A stretch of 64,000 nt of DNA from Tectiglobus sp965223355 (lineage in GTDB: Bacteria > Pseudomonadota > Alphaproteobacteria > Rhizobiales > Hyphomicrobiaceae), in NCBI GenBank assembly GCA_965223355.1, contig CBDCWE010000003.1, positions 4,960,001 to 5,024,000 on the forward strand, in the 5' to 3' direction. Made by a program: the position numbers and the translations under genes. Below, in pieces: positions 52,159 through 60,623 of the stretch. Under the pieces are notes generated by a model. That model was given only the letters and a program-made list of their open reading frames with translations, ran no database searches and had not been told where the DNA came from. How positions within the stretch are numbered: position 1 is the first letter of the stretch; every line of letters begins with the position of its first letter.

Positions 52159-52857
52159 TCAGTGCCTGTCGTCCTTGAACGTTCGCCAGCCTGAGAACAT
52201 TGAGGAAATGATCGACTGACGGGACATGATGTCTTCGCGGATGGCGGCATAGATATGGATGATCGCAAAGCAGATAATCACCCACATGCCGAGATGATGC
52301 CAGGTGTGCACATCCTGGCTTTGCCCGAACAACGGGATGACCCAACTGGAGAACCAGTTATACTGCCAAGATCCCATGCCGGTGCCTTCGCCATAGAGCG
52401 CCAAGCCGGTGATGATCATGAACATAGTCCCCCAAACGAACATCACGTGCATGACGAGCGTGGCCAGCGGATTGTGCCCGGCATATTTCTCAGGCTCCGA
52501 GGTCACCATTGCATACCATTTTATCTCGTGGAGCATGCCGCTCCAGAAATCCGGCCGCCATATTGGTGGAAGGAAGATTTCCCTGGCGTGACTGTTGCCA
52601 ACAAAGGCCCAGTAGATCCGTCCCAGGAAGCCAACGATCACGATGTATGCTGAAGCGAAGTGAAGATAGCGGATCCAGCCGAACAGGAATGAAGCGCTCG
52701 CCTCACCGCCAACCGACGGTGGCGGGCTTGCGATCAGGTAACCGGTGATGCACAGCATCAGAATACATAGAGCATTGATCCAGTGCCAGATCCGGACCGG
52801 CGCCTCATAGACATATATCGCCTCTTCCTTGCGCGATGTCGCCGTATCAGTGGACAT
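52159..52857 (-). CDS. hupC: Hydrogenase cytochrome b subunit HupC
   Basis: 232 residues from ATG 52857. The Ni/Fe-hydrogenase b-type cytochrome family shows four membrane helices (LCILMLCITGYLIASPP; YIVIVGFLGRIYWAFVG; FVWGTMFMIITGLALYG; LGMWVIICFAIIHIYAAI) with haem-ligand His in IWHWINALC, YLHFAS and HTWHHLG. It anchors HupSL to the membrane and passes electrons to quinone. The start overlaps the small upstream ORF by 11 bp. Confidence 0.94.
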   Translation of the reverse strand: MSTDTATSRKEEAIYVYEAPVRIWHWINALCILMLCITGYLIASPPPSVGGEASASFLFGWIRYLHFASAYIVIVGFLGRIYWAFVGNSHAREIFLPPIWRPDFWSGMLHEIKWYAMVTSEPEKYAGHNPLATLVMHVMFVWGTMFMIITGLALYGEGTGMGSWQYNWFSSWVIPLFGQSQDVHTWHHLGMWVIICFAIIHIYAAIREDIMSRQSIISSMFSGWRTFKDDRH

Positions 52858-53119
52858 CTGTCTTCCTCTCGTTGTCGCCAGGCCGGGCCGGACCATTTGT
52901 TGAGCGTGAAGATGTCTGCGCCAACCGGAAGCCGACGGCTACAGCGATAGCGATCACTGCAAGCAGGGCAAGACCGGCCAAGTGAGCCGGATCTGCATTT
53001 GCACCGTGCTCCAAGTGCACATGCGGGACGCCGGCACCCGAATGGGCCGATGCCGGCGTGGCTAGAAGCGTCAGACCAATGGCTGTTGCAAAAGTCAGTT
53101 TCATCGTGCGTCTCCCCAT
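52847..53119 (-). CDS. Small His-containing single-span membrane protein between hupL and hupC, unrecognised
   Basis: 90 residues. ATG 53119 overlaps the hupL stop (TGATG) and the stop overlaps hupC by 11 bp, so it appears translationally coupled on both sides. It has a signal peptide (LTFATAIGLTLLATPASA), then a short periplasmic segment with His (AHSGAGVPHVHLEHGA). A membrane helix (LAGLALLAVIAIAVAVGF) and a charged tail follow. The AHSG start recalls the N-terminus of the nickel permease HupE, but the other helices are missing. A role in metal handling or in HupC association is conceivable. I do not recognise it. Confidence 0.7.
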   Translation of the reverse strand: MGRRTMKLTFATAIGLTLLATPASAHSGAGVPHVHLEHGANADPAHLAGLALLAVIAIAVAVGFRLAQTSSRSTNGPARPGDNERKTDVH

Positions 53120-54918
53120 CAGCCTACTTTGACCTTGGCCAGCTCTTTGCCGTCAGGCCCCATCACATGGGTCGAGCAGGCCAGACACGGATCGAAACTA
53201 TGAATGGTCCGTAGGATTTCGACAGGTTCTTCGGCTCGTTCCACCTTGGTGTTAATCAACGAGGCTTCAAAAGCACCGATGTTGCCTTCATTGTCGCGCG
53301 GCGAGCCGTTCCAGGTGGTCGGCACAACGCACTGGTAGTTGTCGATTTTCGTGTCTTTGATCTTGATCCAGTGGGCCAACGCACCACGTGGTGCCTCGGT
53401 GAACCCGACCCCCTTGACGTCCTTTGGCCAGGTCGACGGATCGAACTTTTCAACGTTTGCTGTCGCTGTGTCGCCCGCTTTGATGTTGGCAATCAGCTTG
53501 TCCATGAAATACCGCTGTTTGCGGGTGGCCCACTGAGCTTCCAGTGCCCGCGCTGCGGTACGCCCGAGGGTTGAGAACAGCGCTTCAACCGGTGCCTCGA
53601 GCGCGCTGAGCGTGCTCTTGATTTGTTCGGTGAACTCTTCGTGGCCCTGCGCATAGCCAACGACGTAGCGAGCGAGCGGGCCGACTTCCATTGCGTGTCC
53701 ACGCCAGCGCGGCGCCTTGATCCAGGAGTATTTCGCAGCCTCGTCCAGCTGCTCGATGTTGGTTTTCGTGCCCTTGGCGTTGGGGCCCAATTCGTAGTGC
53801 GGCTCCGTAACGCCATCCCACGGGTGCAACCCCTTCTTGTCATCATCGTACTTGTACCAGGAGTGCGGTACGAATTCCTGAATCTGCTGAGGATCGCGCA
53901 GATCGACAGGATGCACTTCCTTCAGGTTCCCGTTGATAATGGCACCCATAGGCATCATCAGGTTTTCCGGCGAATAGTCGTTGGCCTTATCAGGAATGTC
54001 GCCATAAGCCAGCACGCTCTTGCCGGACAGGCCGCCACCATAGAGCCAGCCCTTGTAGAGCTTGCCGATCGCGATAATGTCGGGGATGTAGACGTTCTCG
54101 ACGAATTCAATCGAGCGGTCGACAATGCTGTTGACGTAGTTGAGCCGATCCATATTGATCGGCGCTCCGGCCGCTAGGTTGCCATCAATGTTGATGGCAC
54201 ACGGCACCCCTCCGACAAGCCAGTTGGGATGCGTATCCTTGCCGCCGAAGATCGTGCGGGTGGTCATGATCTCCTTCTGGAAGTCCAGCGCTTCCAGATA
54301 GTGCGTCACGGCCATGAGGTCGGCTTCGGGCGGCAGGATGTAGGCGGGATTAGTCCAGTAGCCGTTTTTGAAGGGACCAAGCTGTCCGGACTCCACGAAC
54401 TTCTTGAGCCGGTTCTGGATATCCCGGAAGTAACCTGGCGAAGACTTCGGATGCTTGGGCGACGTCGCGATCTGCAGAGCCGAAGTGGCCTTTGGGTCAG
54501 CCCTCAACGCGTTGATCGGGTTGACCCAGTCGAGCGCGTGCAGGTGATAGAAGTGCACCAGATGGTCGTGGATCTGCAGCGAAAGCTGCATGATGTTCCG
54601 GATCGAGTTGGCGTTCTCCGGCACCTCGATCTTGAGCGCATCTTCGACCGCGCGCACTGACGTCAGGGCATGCGTGCCAGTGCACACGCCGCAAATGCGC
54701 TGAGTAAACGCCCACGCGTCTCGCGGATCGCGCCCCTTCAAGATGACCTCGAGGCCGCGCCACATCGTGCCAGTGGATACCGCATTGCGAATGATGTTGT
54801 TTTCATCGACGTTCACTTCGCAGCGCATATGACCTTCGATCCGCGTTACCGGGTCGACGACGACACGCTGGCCGGAGGTGTCGAGATTAAAACCGTTGGG
54901 TGTTTGGATGGTAGCCAT
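53119..54918 (-). CDS. hupL: Uptake [NiFe] hydrogenase large subunit
   Basis: 599 residues. Nickel ligands are in RICGVCTGTHAL near the N-terminus and DPCLACSTH near the C-terminus. A 15-residue tail (VMGPDGKELAKVKVG) follows the final His and is removed by HupD. It oxidises H2 at the NiFe(CN)2CO centre in the periplasm. The start overlaps the hupS stop (TGATG). The length is normal for group 1 membrane-bound uptake hydrogenases. Confidence 0.97.
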   Translation of the reverse strand: MATIQTPNGFNLDTSGQRVVVDPVTRIEGHMRCEVNVDENNIIRNAVSTGTMWRGLEVILKGRDPRDAWAFTQRICGVCTGTHALTSVRAVEDALKIEVPENANSIRNIMQLSLQIHDHLVHFYHLHALDWVNPINALRADPKATSALQIATSPKHPKSSPGYFRDIQNRLKKFVESGQLGPFKNGYWTNPAYILPPEADLMAVTHYLEALDFQKEIMTTRTIFGGKDTHPNWLVGGVPCAINIDGNLAAGAPINMDRLNYVNSIVDRSIEFVENVYIPDIIAIGKLYKGWLYGGGLSGKSVLAYGDIPDKANDYSPENLMMPMGAIINGNLKEVHPVDLRDPQQIQEFVPHSWYKYDDDKKGLHPWDGVTEPHYELGPNAKGTKTNIEQLDEAAKYSWIKAPRWRGHAMEVGPLARYVVGYAQGHEEFTEQIKSTLSALEAPVEALFSTLGRTAARALEAQWATRKQRYFMDKLIANIKAGDTATANVEKFDPSTWPKDVKGVGFTEAPRGALAHWIKIKDTKIDNYQCVVPTTWNGSPRDNEGNIGAFEASLINTKVERAEEPVEILRTIHSFDPCLACSTHVMGPDGKELAKVKVG

Positions 54919-56012
54919 CAGCCCTCACCTCCCTCTGCATTTGCCGAGTTCTTGCTTACGATCCGCTTGACCACGCTAACGGCGGCATGGGCTGCTGCTG
55001 CGCCACCGACGATCGTTGCAGCCGTTGCGCCGAGTTCATCGGCATCGCCTTCAACGCCGAAACCGTGAATGTCGGTCAGCCGATCGTAGAAGCTTCCTTT
55101 GTCCCAGAAGCCGTCCTCGGAACAACCAAAGCAGGGATGGCCCGCCTGGATCGGGAAGGACAGGCCACCGTTCCAGCGCACAGTCGAACAGGCATTGTAG
55201 GTGGTCGGGCCTTTGCATCCGACTTTGTAGAGGCAATAACCTTTGCGGGCTCCTTCATCATCAAACGCCTCGACGAACTGCCCAGCATCGAAGTGCGGGC
55301 GCCGGTAGCACTTGTCGTGGATGCGCTGCGAGTAGAACATCTTTGGCCGGCCTTGGCGGTCAAGTTCCGGAAACCGATCAAAGGTCACGATATAAGTGAT
55401 GACGGACGTCATCACTTCCGCGATCGGCGGACAGCCCGGCACTTTGATAATCGGCTTGGCTGCAAGGCCTGGCACTTTGTGGATCGGCGTGGCTTGAGTC
55501 GGGTTGGGGCGCGCGGCTTGGACACACCCCCAAGAGGCGCACGAGCCCCAGGAGATGATCGCTTTGCAATGGTTGGCGACATGCTTCAGCTGTTCGAGAT
55601 ACGGGCGCCCGGCAATGATGCAGGACATTCCGTCCTGGTTGAGTGGCGGATTGCCCTCGCAGGCAAGGATATAATTGCCGTCGTACTTTTGGATTGTCTC
55701 TTCGATGATCGCTTCGGCCTGAGTTCCGGCCGCCGCCATGATCGTGTCGTCATAGTCAAGCGATATCATCGACAGGATGACATCCTTGGCGAGCGGATGA
55801 GCCGACCTGATGAAACTCTCTGAGCAACAGGTGCATTCAAGCCCGTGCAACCACAAAACCGGTATGCGTGGCTTCGTTTCCATCGCTTCGGCGATTTTCG
55901 GCGCAAAGCTCGGACCCAGCCCCAATGCTGCTGCAGTCAGACTGCAATATTTCAAGAAGCTACGGCGCGTAATCCCCTGCCGCCGCATCACCTCGTAAAA
56001 TGTTTCCGTCAT
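54918..56012 (-). CDS. hupS: Uptake [NiFe] hydrogenase small subunit
   Basis: 364 residues from ATG 56012, chosen for its GAGGAG site upstream and the normal N-terminus. A long Tat signal has RRSFLKYCSLTAAALGLG. Cluster cysteines are in LEGLECTCCSE-like, GSCASWGC, VPGCPP and near the C-terminus (HPCFGCSEDGFWDKGSFY). A C-terminal hydrophobic helix (ATAATIVGGAAAAHAAVSVV) anchors it to the membrane. It transfers electrons from HupL to HupC. The complex is exported folded as a pair with HupL. Confidence 0.96.
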   Translation of the reverse strand: MTETFYEVMRRQGITRRSFLKYCSLTAAALGLGPSFAPKIAEAMETKPRIPVLWLHGLECTCCSESFIRSAHPLAKDVILSMISLDYDDTIMAAAGTQAEAIIEETIQKYDGNYILACEGNPPLNQDGMSCIIAGRPYLEQLKHVANHCKAIISWGSCASWGCVQAARPNPTQATPIHKVPGLAAKPIIKVPGCPPIAEVMTSVITYIVTFDRFPELDRQGRPKMFYSQRIHDKCYRRPHFDAGQFVEAFDDEGARKGYCLYKVGCKGPTTYNACSTVRWNGGLSFPIQAGHPCFGCSEDGFWDKGSFYDRLTDIHGFGVEGDADELGATAATIVGGAAAAHAAVSVVKRIVSKNSANAEGGEG

Positions 56013-56086
56013 TGTTGGCCGCTCCTCCTCTCGCTCCACCGGCGCCTCCTGACAAAGGGTCGAGCAGCCGGAATGGTTAACACGAG

Positions 56087-56101
56087 GCAAATTTCGTGCC
56101 A
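56087..56101 (-). promoter_or_regulatory. Sigma-54 promoter of hupS
   Basis: TGGCACGAAATTTGC on the minus strand has GG (-24) and GC (-12) separated by exactly 10 bp and matches the consensus TGGCAC-N5-TTGC. It lies 75 bp before the hupS ATG. HupR, with intact GAFTGA, is the expected activator. Confidence 0.92.
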
Positions 56102-56119
56102 TAATATTTTATCTTTTAA

Positions 56120-56132
56120 AATCAATATGCTG
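56120..56132 (+). promoter_or_regulatory. Near-consensus IHF site upstream of the hupS promoter
   Basis: AATCAATATGCTG differs at one place from WATCAA-N4-TTR. It is in a very AT-rich stretch (56101-56147) between the sigma-54 promoter and an upstream dyad TTG-N6-CAA (56145-56156), which may be a HupR contact. DNA bending by IHF is known for hup promoters of R. capsulatus. Confidence 0.6.
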
Positions 56133-56384
56133 TGGTGCTTTTTTTTGACTGCGCAACGCTCAGTCGCAAAGCAACAGCGGTAACTTTTCAGCCGTTATGG
56201 CAGGCGACCTTCCAGAGCGGTCATGCAATCAATGGGGGATCCTATTGACCATTCTTCGAGCGCTGTTCGCGGGGGCAATACGGCCCATTGGTTCAACTGT
56301 GTTCTAGGCAGGTGCGCTCAACCGACATCATTGCCTCAACGAAGATCAGGTCTCTCTGTCTTCGTACGTCGGAACCACATGGTG

Positions 56385-56444
56385 CTAGAGCAACCTGCCT
56401 TTATTCGGAATCGGAACGATCCGGAATAAAGCACGATGATCTAG
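56385..56444 (-). repeat. R1 repeat, 60-bp internal-deletion copy
   Basis: It begins CTAGAGCAACCTGCC, keeps hairpin B, then jumps at AATAAAG directly to CACGATGATCTAG, the other end. Both CTAG boundaries (56385-56388 and 56441-56444) are intact and hairpin A is gone. The gap 56157-56384 before it shows no gene. Confidence 0.85.
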
Positions 56445-56631
56445 CCGCCAGATCGAGTGACCGCTCTGTAGATGGAGTAGATGGTTCCTGCTCCACCGGC
56501 GTCGTAATGCGCCAAACTGCAGGCATGCTGGGCCTTGTCGCCGCGAAGCTGATGGCACGCGATGTCGAGGTCCTGTGCAATGCCGGGCGCCCACGAACGC
56601 ACGGGCGAGCGCACCAACGATCGCACCGCGC

Positions 56632-57062
56632 TCAGCAGTGTCGGCAAGAACGACAAGTCCATCGCGATCGCAGCACTCGGGACAGCTTTCGATGTCGCCA
56701 GCCTCGGGGCTGCAAAGGAACAATGGGGCAAGCTGATCGAGGCGTTCACGCCGCGCCGTGCCAAGCGCGCCGAATTGATGGTAAGCGCCGAGGACGATGT
56801 GCTCGCCTAGAAGTCCTTGCCGAGGCCGCACTGGCAACAGATCCACGCCACCAACCCACTGGAGCGATTGAACAACGAGATCAAACGGCGCACCAACGTG
56901 GTCGCCATCTTCTCCAACGAGGCTACCGTCATGCGGCTGGTTGGCGCTCTGATGCTTGAGCAAAACGACGCGTGGGCCGTCACACGGTGCGACATGAGCC
57001 TGGAAACCGTCCGCGACGTCTGCCAAGATGCAACCATGGATGCCGCACAGATCGCATCCCTT
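56632..57062 (+). pseudogene. IS256-family transposase, 3' fragment with nonsense codon
   Basis: The frame encodes ALSSVGKNDKSIAIAALG, then AAKEQWGKLIEAFTP, a TAG stop at 56808-56810, and in the same frame HATNPLERLNNEIKRRTNVV, FSNEATVMRLVGALMLEQND and MSLETV. The segment NPLERLN contains the catalytic Glu of IS256-type DDE transposases. The N-terminal two thirds are missing, and no terminal inverted repeats were found. It is a dead relic. Confidence 0.82.
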
Positions 57063-57123
57063 TGCATCGGCTCAGATCAAAGCCGAAGAGCCCGATTTAC
57101 ACCACCTCCCGGGACGCTATCCA

Positions 57124-57370
57124 CGCTCAGATCTGGTCTGTGCCAAGGCGCGGTGGCCCCAAGGCGCGATGGGTGATGCTGGCGCATCGCAACGCCGCCG
57201 CAACGCCGGCACCAGGCCAAATCTGAGCGCCTTCGGTGCGTGTGCGCTAGCCCCTTGAGGGTGTCAGCCGTGCTCACCATAGCGCACGCTATTGCTTGCC
57301 CACGCCTTCCTGCCCACGAACCAGGGCAGCGCATCTGAATACGCCTATTTAAGTGATTGAGACCAGTAAG
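57124..57370. repeat. R3 element, truncated copy
   Basis: From CGCTCAGATCTGGTCTGTGC to the right end AAGTGATTGAGACCA it follows the long R3 copy at 28412-28694. The left terminal repeat is absent and the right boundary CTAG is altered to GTAAG. It lies between the IS256 relic and the IS200-like element. Confidence 0.8.
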
Positions 57371-58010
57371 TATCCGCCGGCAAAGCCGGGGGCTTTAGTT
57401 CATGAACCGCTCAAAGCGGATTGACGGGGTCGCTTCGCGGTCCCTTTGGCTTTGATGGCCTGAAGGCCGAATGATCAGCGCCACAAATTCATTTGGTCAA
57501 GCCGGGCATCTTCTTTTTCCTGGTTGCGTATGTAGTCTCGGATCATTTCTTCGTCGCGACCAACGGTGGAAACGAAATACCCCCTGGCCCAGAAGTGTTG
57601 CCCGACGAAATTGCGCTTACGCTCCCCGTAGACGCGCGCCAGATGAATGGCACTCTTTGCCTTTGATGTAACCGACCACCTGCGAAACGGTGTACTGGGG
57701 CGGGATCGAGATCATCATGTGAACGTGGTCGACCATCAAATCGCCTTCCTCGATCCGGCTTTCCCGCTGCGAGGCCAGTTGATGGAAGACTTCACCGAGG
57801 TGTTGCCGCAGTTGTAGATAAAGTGTCTTCCTCCGGCATTTCGGGATGAAGACGACGTGGTATTTGCAGTCCCATCGGCTGTGACTTAGGCTCCCGTGCT
57901 TGTCCATCGTTGGAATTCCTTTCGCATGCGTGGTTGCTCACGATTGAAATTCCCTCGATGGACTGCCGGAAACGTCAAACTGTTACTGCCGCCCCGGCAA
58001 AGCCGGAGGG
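57371..58010 (-). mobile_element. IS200/IS605-family insertion sequence, inactive
   Basis: About 640 bp carrying one tnpA pseudogene. The hairpin CCGGCAAAGCCGG occurs at both ends (57377-57389 and 57994-58006), as expected for subterminal hairpins recognised by Y1 transposases. There are no inverted repeats at the tips, which is also normal for the family. The exact tips are not certain. Confidence 0.75.
57475..57907 (-). pseudogene. tnpA: IS200-type tyrosine (Y1) transposase, frameshifted
   Basis: It starts MDKHGSLSHSRWDCKYHVVF with the HUH motif in VDHVHMMISIP. At about 57650 the frame shifts (GGCAAAGAGTGCC, one A too many). The correct continuation SAIHLARVYGERKRNFVGQH, FWARGYFVSTVGRDEE and NQEKEDARLDQMNLWR is found in the next frame and ends at 57475. 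The sequence after the shift is well preserved, so the lesion is recent. Confidence 0.88.
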
Positions 58011-58045
58011 CCTCCTGCAGTAGGCTTGTAAGTCATTGAAATCAT

Positions 58046-58120
58046 TGGCGCTCCCTAGGGGAATCGAACCCCTCTTTCCAGATTGAAAATCTGGCGTCCT
58101 AACCGATAGACGAAGGGAGC
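58046..58120 (-). tRNA. tRNA-Glu (anticodon TTC)
   Basis: 75 nt with encoded CCA. The acceptor stem pairs GCTCCCT with AGGGAGC. The anticodon arm is CCAGA-TTTTCAA-TCTGG with anticodon TTC. The T arm is GAGGG-GTTCGATTC-CCCT. It lies directly beside the IS200-like element. Confidence 0.96.
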
Positions 58121-58288
58121 GCAGGCCGGCTGATATACGTGGCTTTGAGGCAAGATGCAAGGGTCTGGCGAGCCCGGGCCGACCACGTGCAGAGCCCGAC
58201 GCGGCGCACCGCCAGATAGGGCGCATCACCAGACAGCAGGGACCGCCCGGTGCAGCGCGCAATCCGACCGGTCCGGCAACTGCGGGGC

Positions 58289-60139
58289 TCACCCTTGCGC
58301 GCGCGGGTCGGCCGCATCATCGATAAATACTTCGAGCTTGTCGCGCCCGCCCCAGCTGTCACGACGCAGGCTGCCGGCTACATGAATCGGCAGGCCGCCG
58401 CTGTTCAAGAGCAACTGGCCGAGCGGCTGGTCGGCGGCGCGAAATGCGATGGCATCGAGACGGGCGCCGTCGGCGCCCTGCAGCGCACACCGGACATGGT
58501 TGGCGCCGACCACCTTGGCGAACTTCACGTGATGGGCGCCGAACGCGAACCGCGGCTGCGGGTTACCCTGCCCGTAGGGGCCGGCGCGCTCGATCAGCGC
58601 CATCAGATCCTGCGTCACCGCCCGCGGCGTCAACGCGCCATCGAGTTCGAGCGCGGCGGTATCGCGGGCACTTTGCGCCGCTGCACGCAGCCGCTCGTCG
58701 AAGAACCGGCGCAGATCGTCGAGCTGGTCGCGCGCGACGGTGAGACCGGCCGCCATCGCGTGGCCGCCACCCTTGACGACATGGCCTGCCGCCGCCGCCG
58801 CCCGCACCGCGCCGCCAATATCGACGCCGGCGACCGATCGGAGCGAACCGGTGCCCTGGCCCCCGCCATCCCAGGCAATCACGCACGATGGCCGGCGGAA
58901 CCGCTCGGCCAACCGGCTGGCCACCAGACCGACGACGCCCTTGTGCCAGTGTTCGGAGCCGAGCAGGACGATCGCTGCTTCCGGGTCGCAATCGACCAGC
59001 GCCTCGCCCTCGGCCATCGCCGCGGCGACCATCTCGGTCTCGATTGCCTTGCGTTCGCGATTGAGTTTGTCGAGGAGGACGGCAATGCGCGCCGCCTCGG
59101 CCGCATCCGCGGTCGACAGCAATTTCGCCCCGAGGCCGGAATCGCCAATCCGCCCGCCGGCATTGATGCGCGGGCCGAGTATGAAGCCGAGATGGTAGGG
59201 CGTCGGTGCCTGATCGAGGCCGGCAGCATCGAACAACGCTTTGAGGCCGGTGTTGCGACGGCGATGCATGACCTGCAGCCCCTTGGTCACATAGGCCCGG
59301 TTGAGCCCCGTCAACGGCACCACATCGCAGACCGTTGCAAGGGCCACCAGATCGAGCAGGCCGAGCAGATCAGGCGGTGATGCGCGATAGTGGCCGCGCC
59401 GGCGCAGTTCGCGGCTGACGGCGACGAGCATCAGGAACACAACGCCGGCCGCACACAACTGGCCAAGGCCCGACAGATCGTCCTGCCGGTTCGGATTGAC
59501 AACGCCAACAGCCGCCGGCAGCGTCTCGTCGGCCTGGTGATGATCGACGACGATCACGTCGACGCCGCGCGCCTTGGCGACGTCGAGCGATTCGAAGCTG
59601 GTCGTCCCGCAATCGACCGTAATGATCAGCGTCGCACCATCATCCGCCAGCATCTCGATCGCAGCCGGATTGGGCCCATATCCTTCGTGCAGGCGGTCGG
59701 GAATATAGATCCGGCAGCCGAGATCATGGTGGCCGAAGAACAATTGCATGAGCGCCGATGAGCACGCACCGTCGACATCATAGTCGCCGAACACCGCGAT
59801 CTTTTCGCGCCGCTCGATCGCATCGCCAATGCGCGCCGCGGCCACGTCCATGTCGCGGACGCTGCTTGGATCCGGCATCAGTTTGCGCACGCTCGGGTCG
59901 AGGAACACGTCGACGTCGTCGAGGCCGACATCCCTGGCCGCCAGCACGCGTCCGAGCAGATCAGGTAGACCAAACCGCTGCGCAATGGCGACGGCCAGAT
60001 TGCGCTGCCCGGGCTGCAAACGCTCGCGCCAGCGATACCCGCGCGCCGATCGGGTGACGCCGAGGAACGGCGCCGAGCCGTCGGTGTCCGGCCACGACAT
60101 GTCGCTGGTCTGCGCAAGTGCTGCCATCATCAACCCCAT
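58289..60139 (-). CDS. recJ: Single-stranded-DNA-specific exonuclease RecJ
   Basis: 616 residues. DHH-family motifs are FGDYDVDGACSSAL (motif I), TVDCGTTSF, VIVVDHHQADETLP (motif III) and the DHHA1-domain GGGHAMAAG. An OB-fold-like C-terminus follows. It is a 5'-3' exonuclease for recombination and mismatch repair, and needs Mg/Mn. The exact start is uncertain among several ATGs near 60139. Confidence 0.95.
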   Translation of the reverse strand: MGLMMAALAQTSDMSWPDTDGSAPFLGVTRSARGYRWRERLQPGQRNLAVAIAQRFGLPDLLGRVLAARDVGLDDVDVFLDPSVRKLMPDPSSVRDMDVAAARIGDAIERREKIAVFGDYDVDGACSSALMQLFFGHHDLGCRIYIPDRLHEGYGPNPAAIEMLADDGATLIITVDCGTTSFESLDVAKARGVDVIVVDHHQADETLPAAVGVVNPNRQDDLSGLGQLCAAGVVFLMLVAVSRELRRRGHYRASPPDLLGLLDLVALATVCDVVPLTGLNRAYVTKGLQVMHRRRNTGLKALFDAAGLDQAPTPYHLGFILGPRINAGGRIGDSGLGAKLLSTADAAEAARIAVLLDKLNRERKAIETEMVAAAMAEGEALVDCDPEAAIVLLGSEHWHKGVVGLVASRLAERFRRPSCVIAWDGGGQGTGSLRSVAGVDIGGAVRAAAAAGHVVKGGGHAMAAGLTVARDQLDDLRRFFDERLRAAAQSARDTAALELDGALTPRAVTQDLMALIERAGPYGQGNPQPRFAFGAHHVKFAKVVGANHVRCALQGADGARLDAIAFRAADQPLGQLLLNSGGLPIHVAGSLRRDSWGGRDKLEVFIDDAADPRAQG

Positions 60140-60564
60140 CCTTGACCGGATGAGATGTAGATCGATTCCGTCGCCGGCGTCTGCGGTGGCGAACTGCCGG
60201 CTGTGGAGAGCCGGCCTGAGGCGAACACCGCGCGCTGAGCAACGGGCCGCATTCGTGCGGCGGCGGTGGCCGCGCTCAGCTTGGCACGACCGACCGGCCG
60301 AGCGAACGCCATGCGGCTTTTTTTTGAACTTCGCTCAAGCCGACCAGGCAGCGTTGCGGCAAGCTCGGCAACGGCGCATAACACCGCGTTAAGTGCATTG
60401 ACAAATAAAATGATGACCAGCGTGGATTCCGCCACAATCACGTTAATATATTGAATTACAATGGTAAAATATAAATCGAACGACCTGGGATGTGGCCGAA
60501 TTACAGATATGGCGACCCTGAGATGGTCCCTCGGCGATGCCGGGAGTTGACGAGCCGAGAATCC
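60140..60564. other. Gap between divergent recJ and phaZ
   Basis: It contains an AT-rich tract at 60400-60480 that could hold promoters and a T8 run near 60312. Reading frames across it (for example 60130-60669 on the minus strand) have no family resemblance. No RNA or repeat was recognised. Confidence 0.5.
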
Positions 60565-60604
60565 GATGCTGCACTGCACCCATAGCAGGATGCATTGCAG
60601 CATC
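60565..60604. promoter_or_regulatory. Inverted repeat upstream of phaZ, candidate PhaR site
   Basis: GATGCTGCACTGCA (60565-60578) and TGCATTGCAGCATC (60591-60604) are inverted repeats with one mismatch in 14, ending 19 bp before the phaZ ATG. Each arm contains a 7-of-8 match to CTGC-N3-GCAG, the site of the PHA regulator PhaR in Paracoccus. A hairpin covering the ribosome-binding region is an alternative reading. Confidence 0.55.
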
Positions 60605-60623
60605 GTCATTGGAAAGCCGAAAC

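Noticed and set aside
56222..56640. Reading frames upstream of the IS256 relic
   Set aside because: They overlap the R1 short copy, show no resemblance to IS256 N-terminal domains or any other family, and change frame without pattern.
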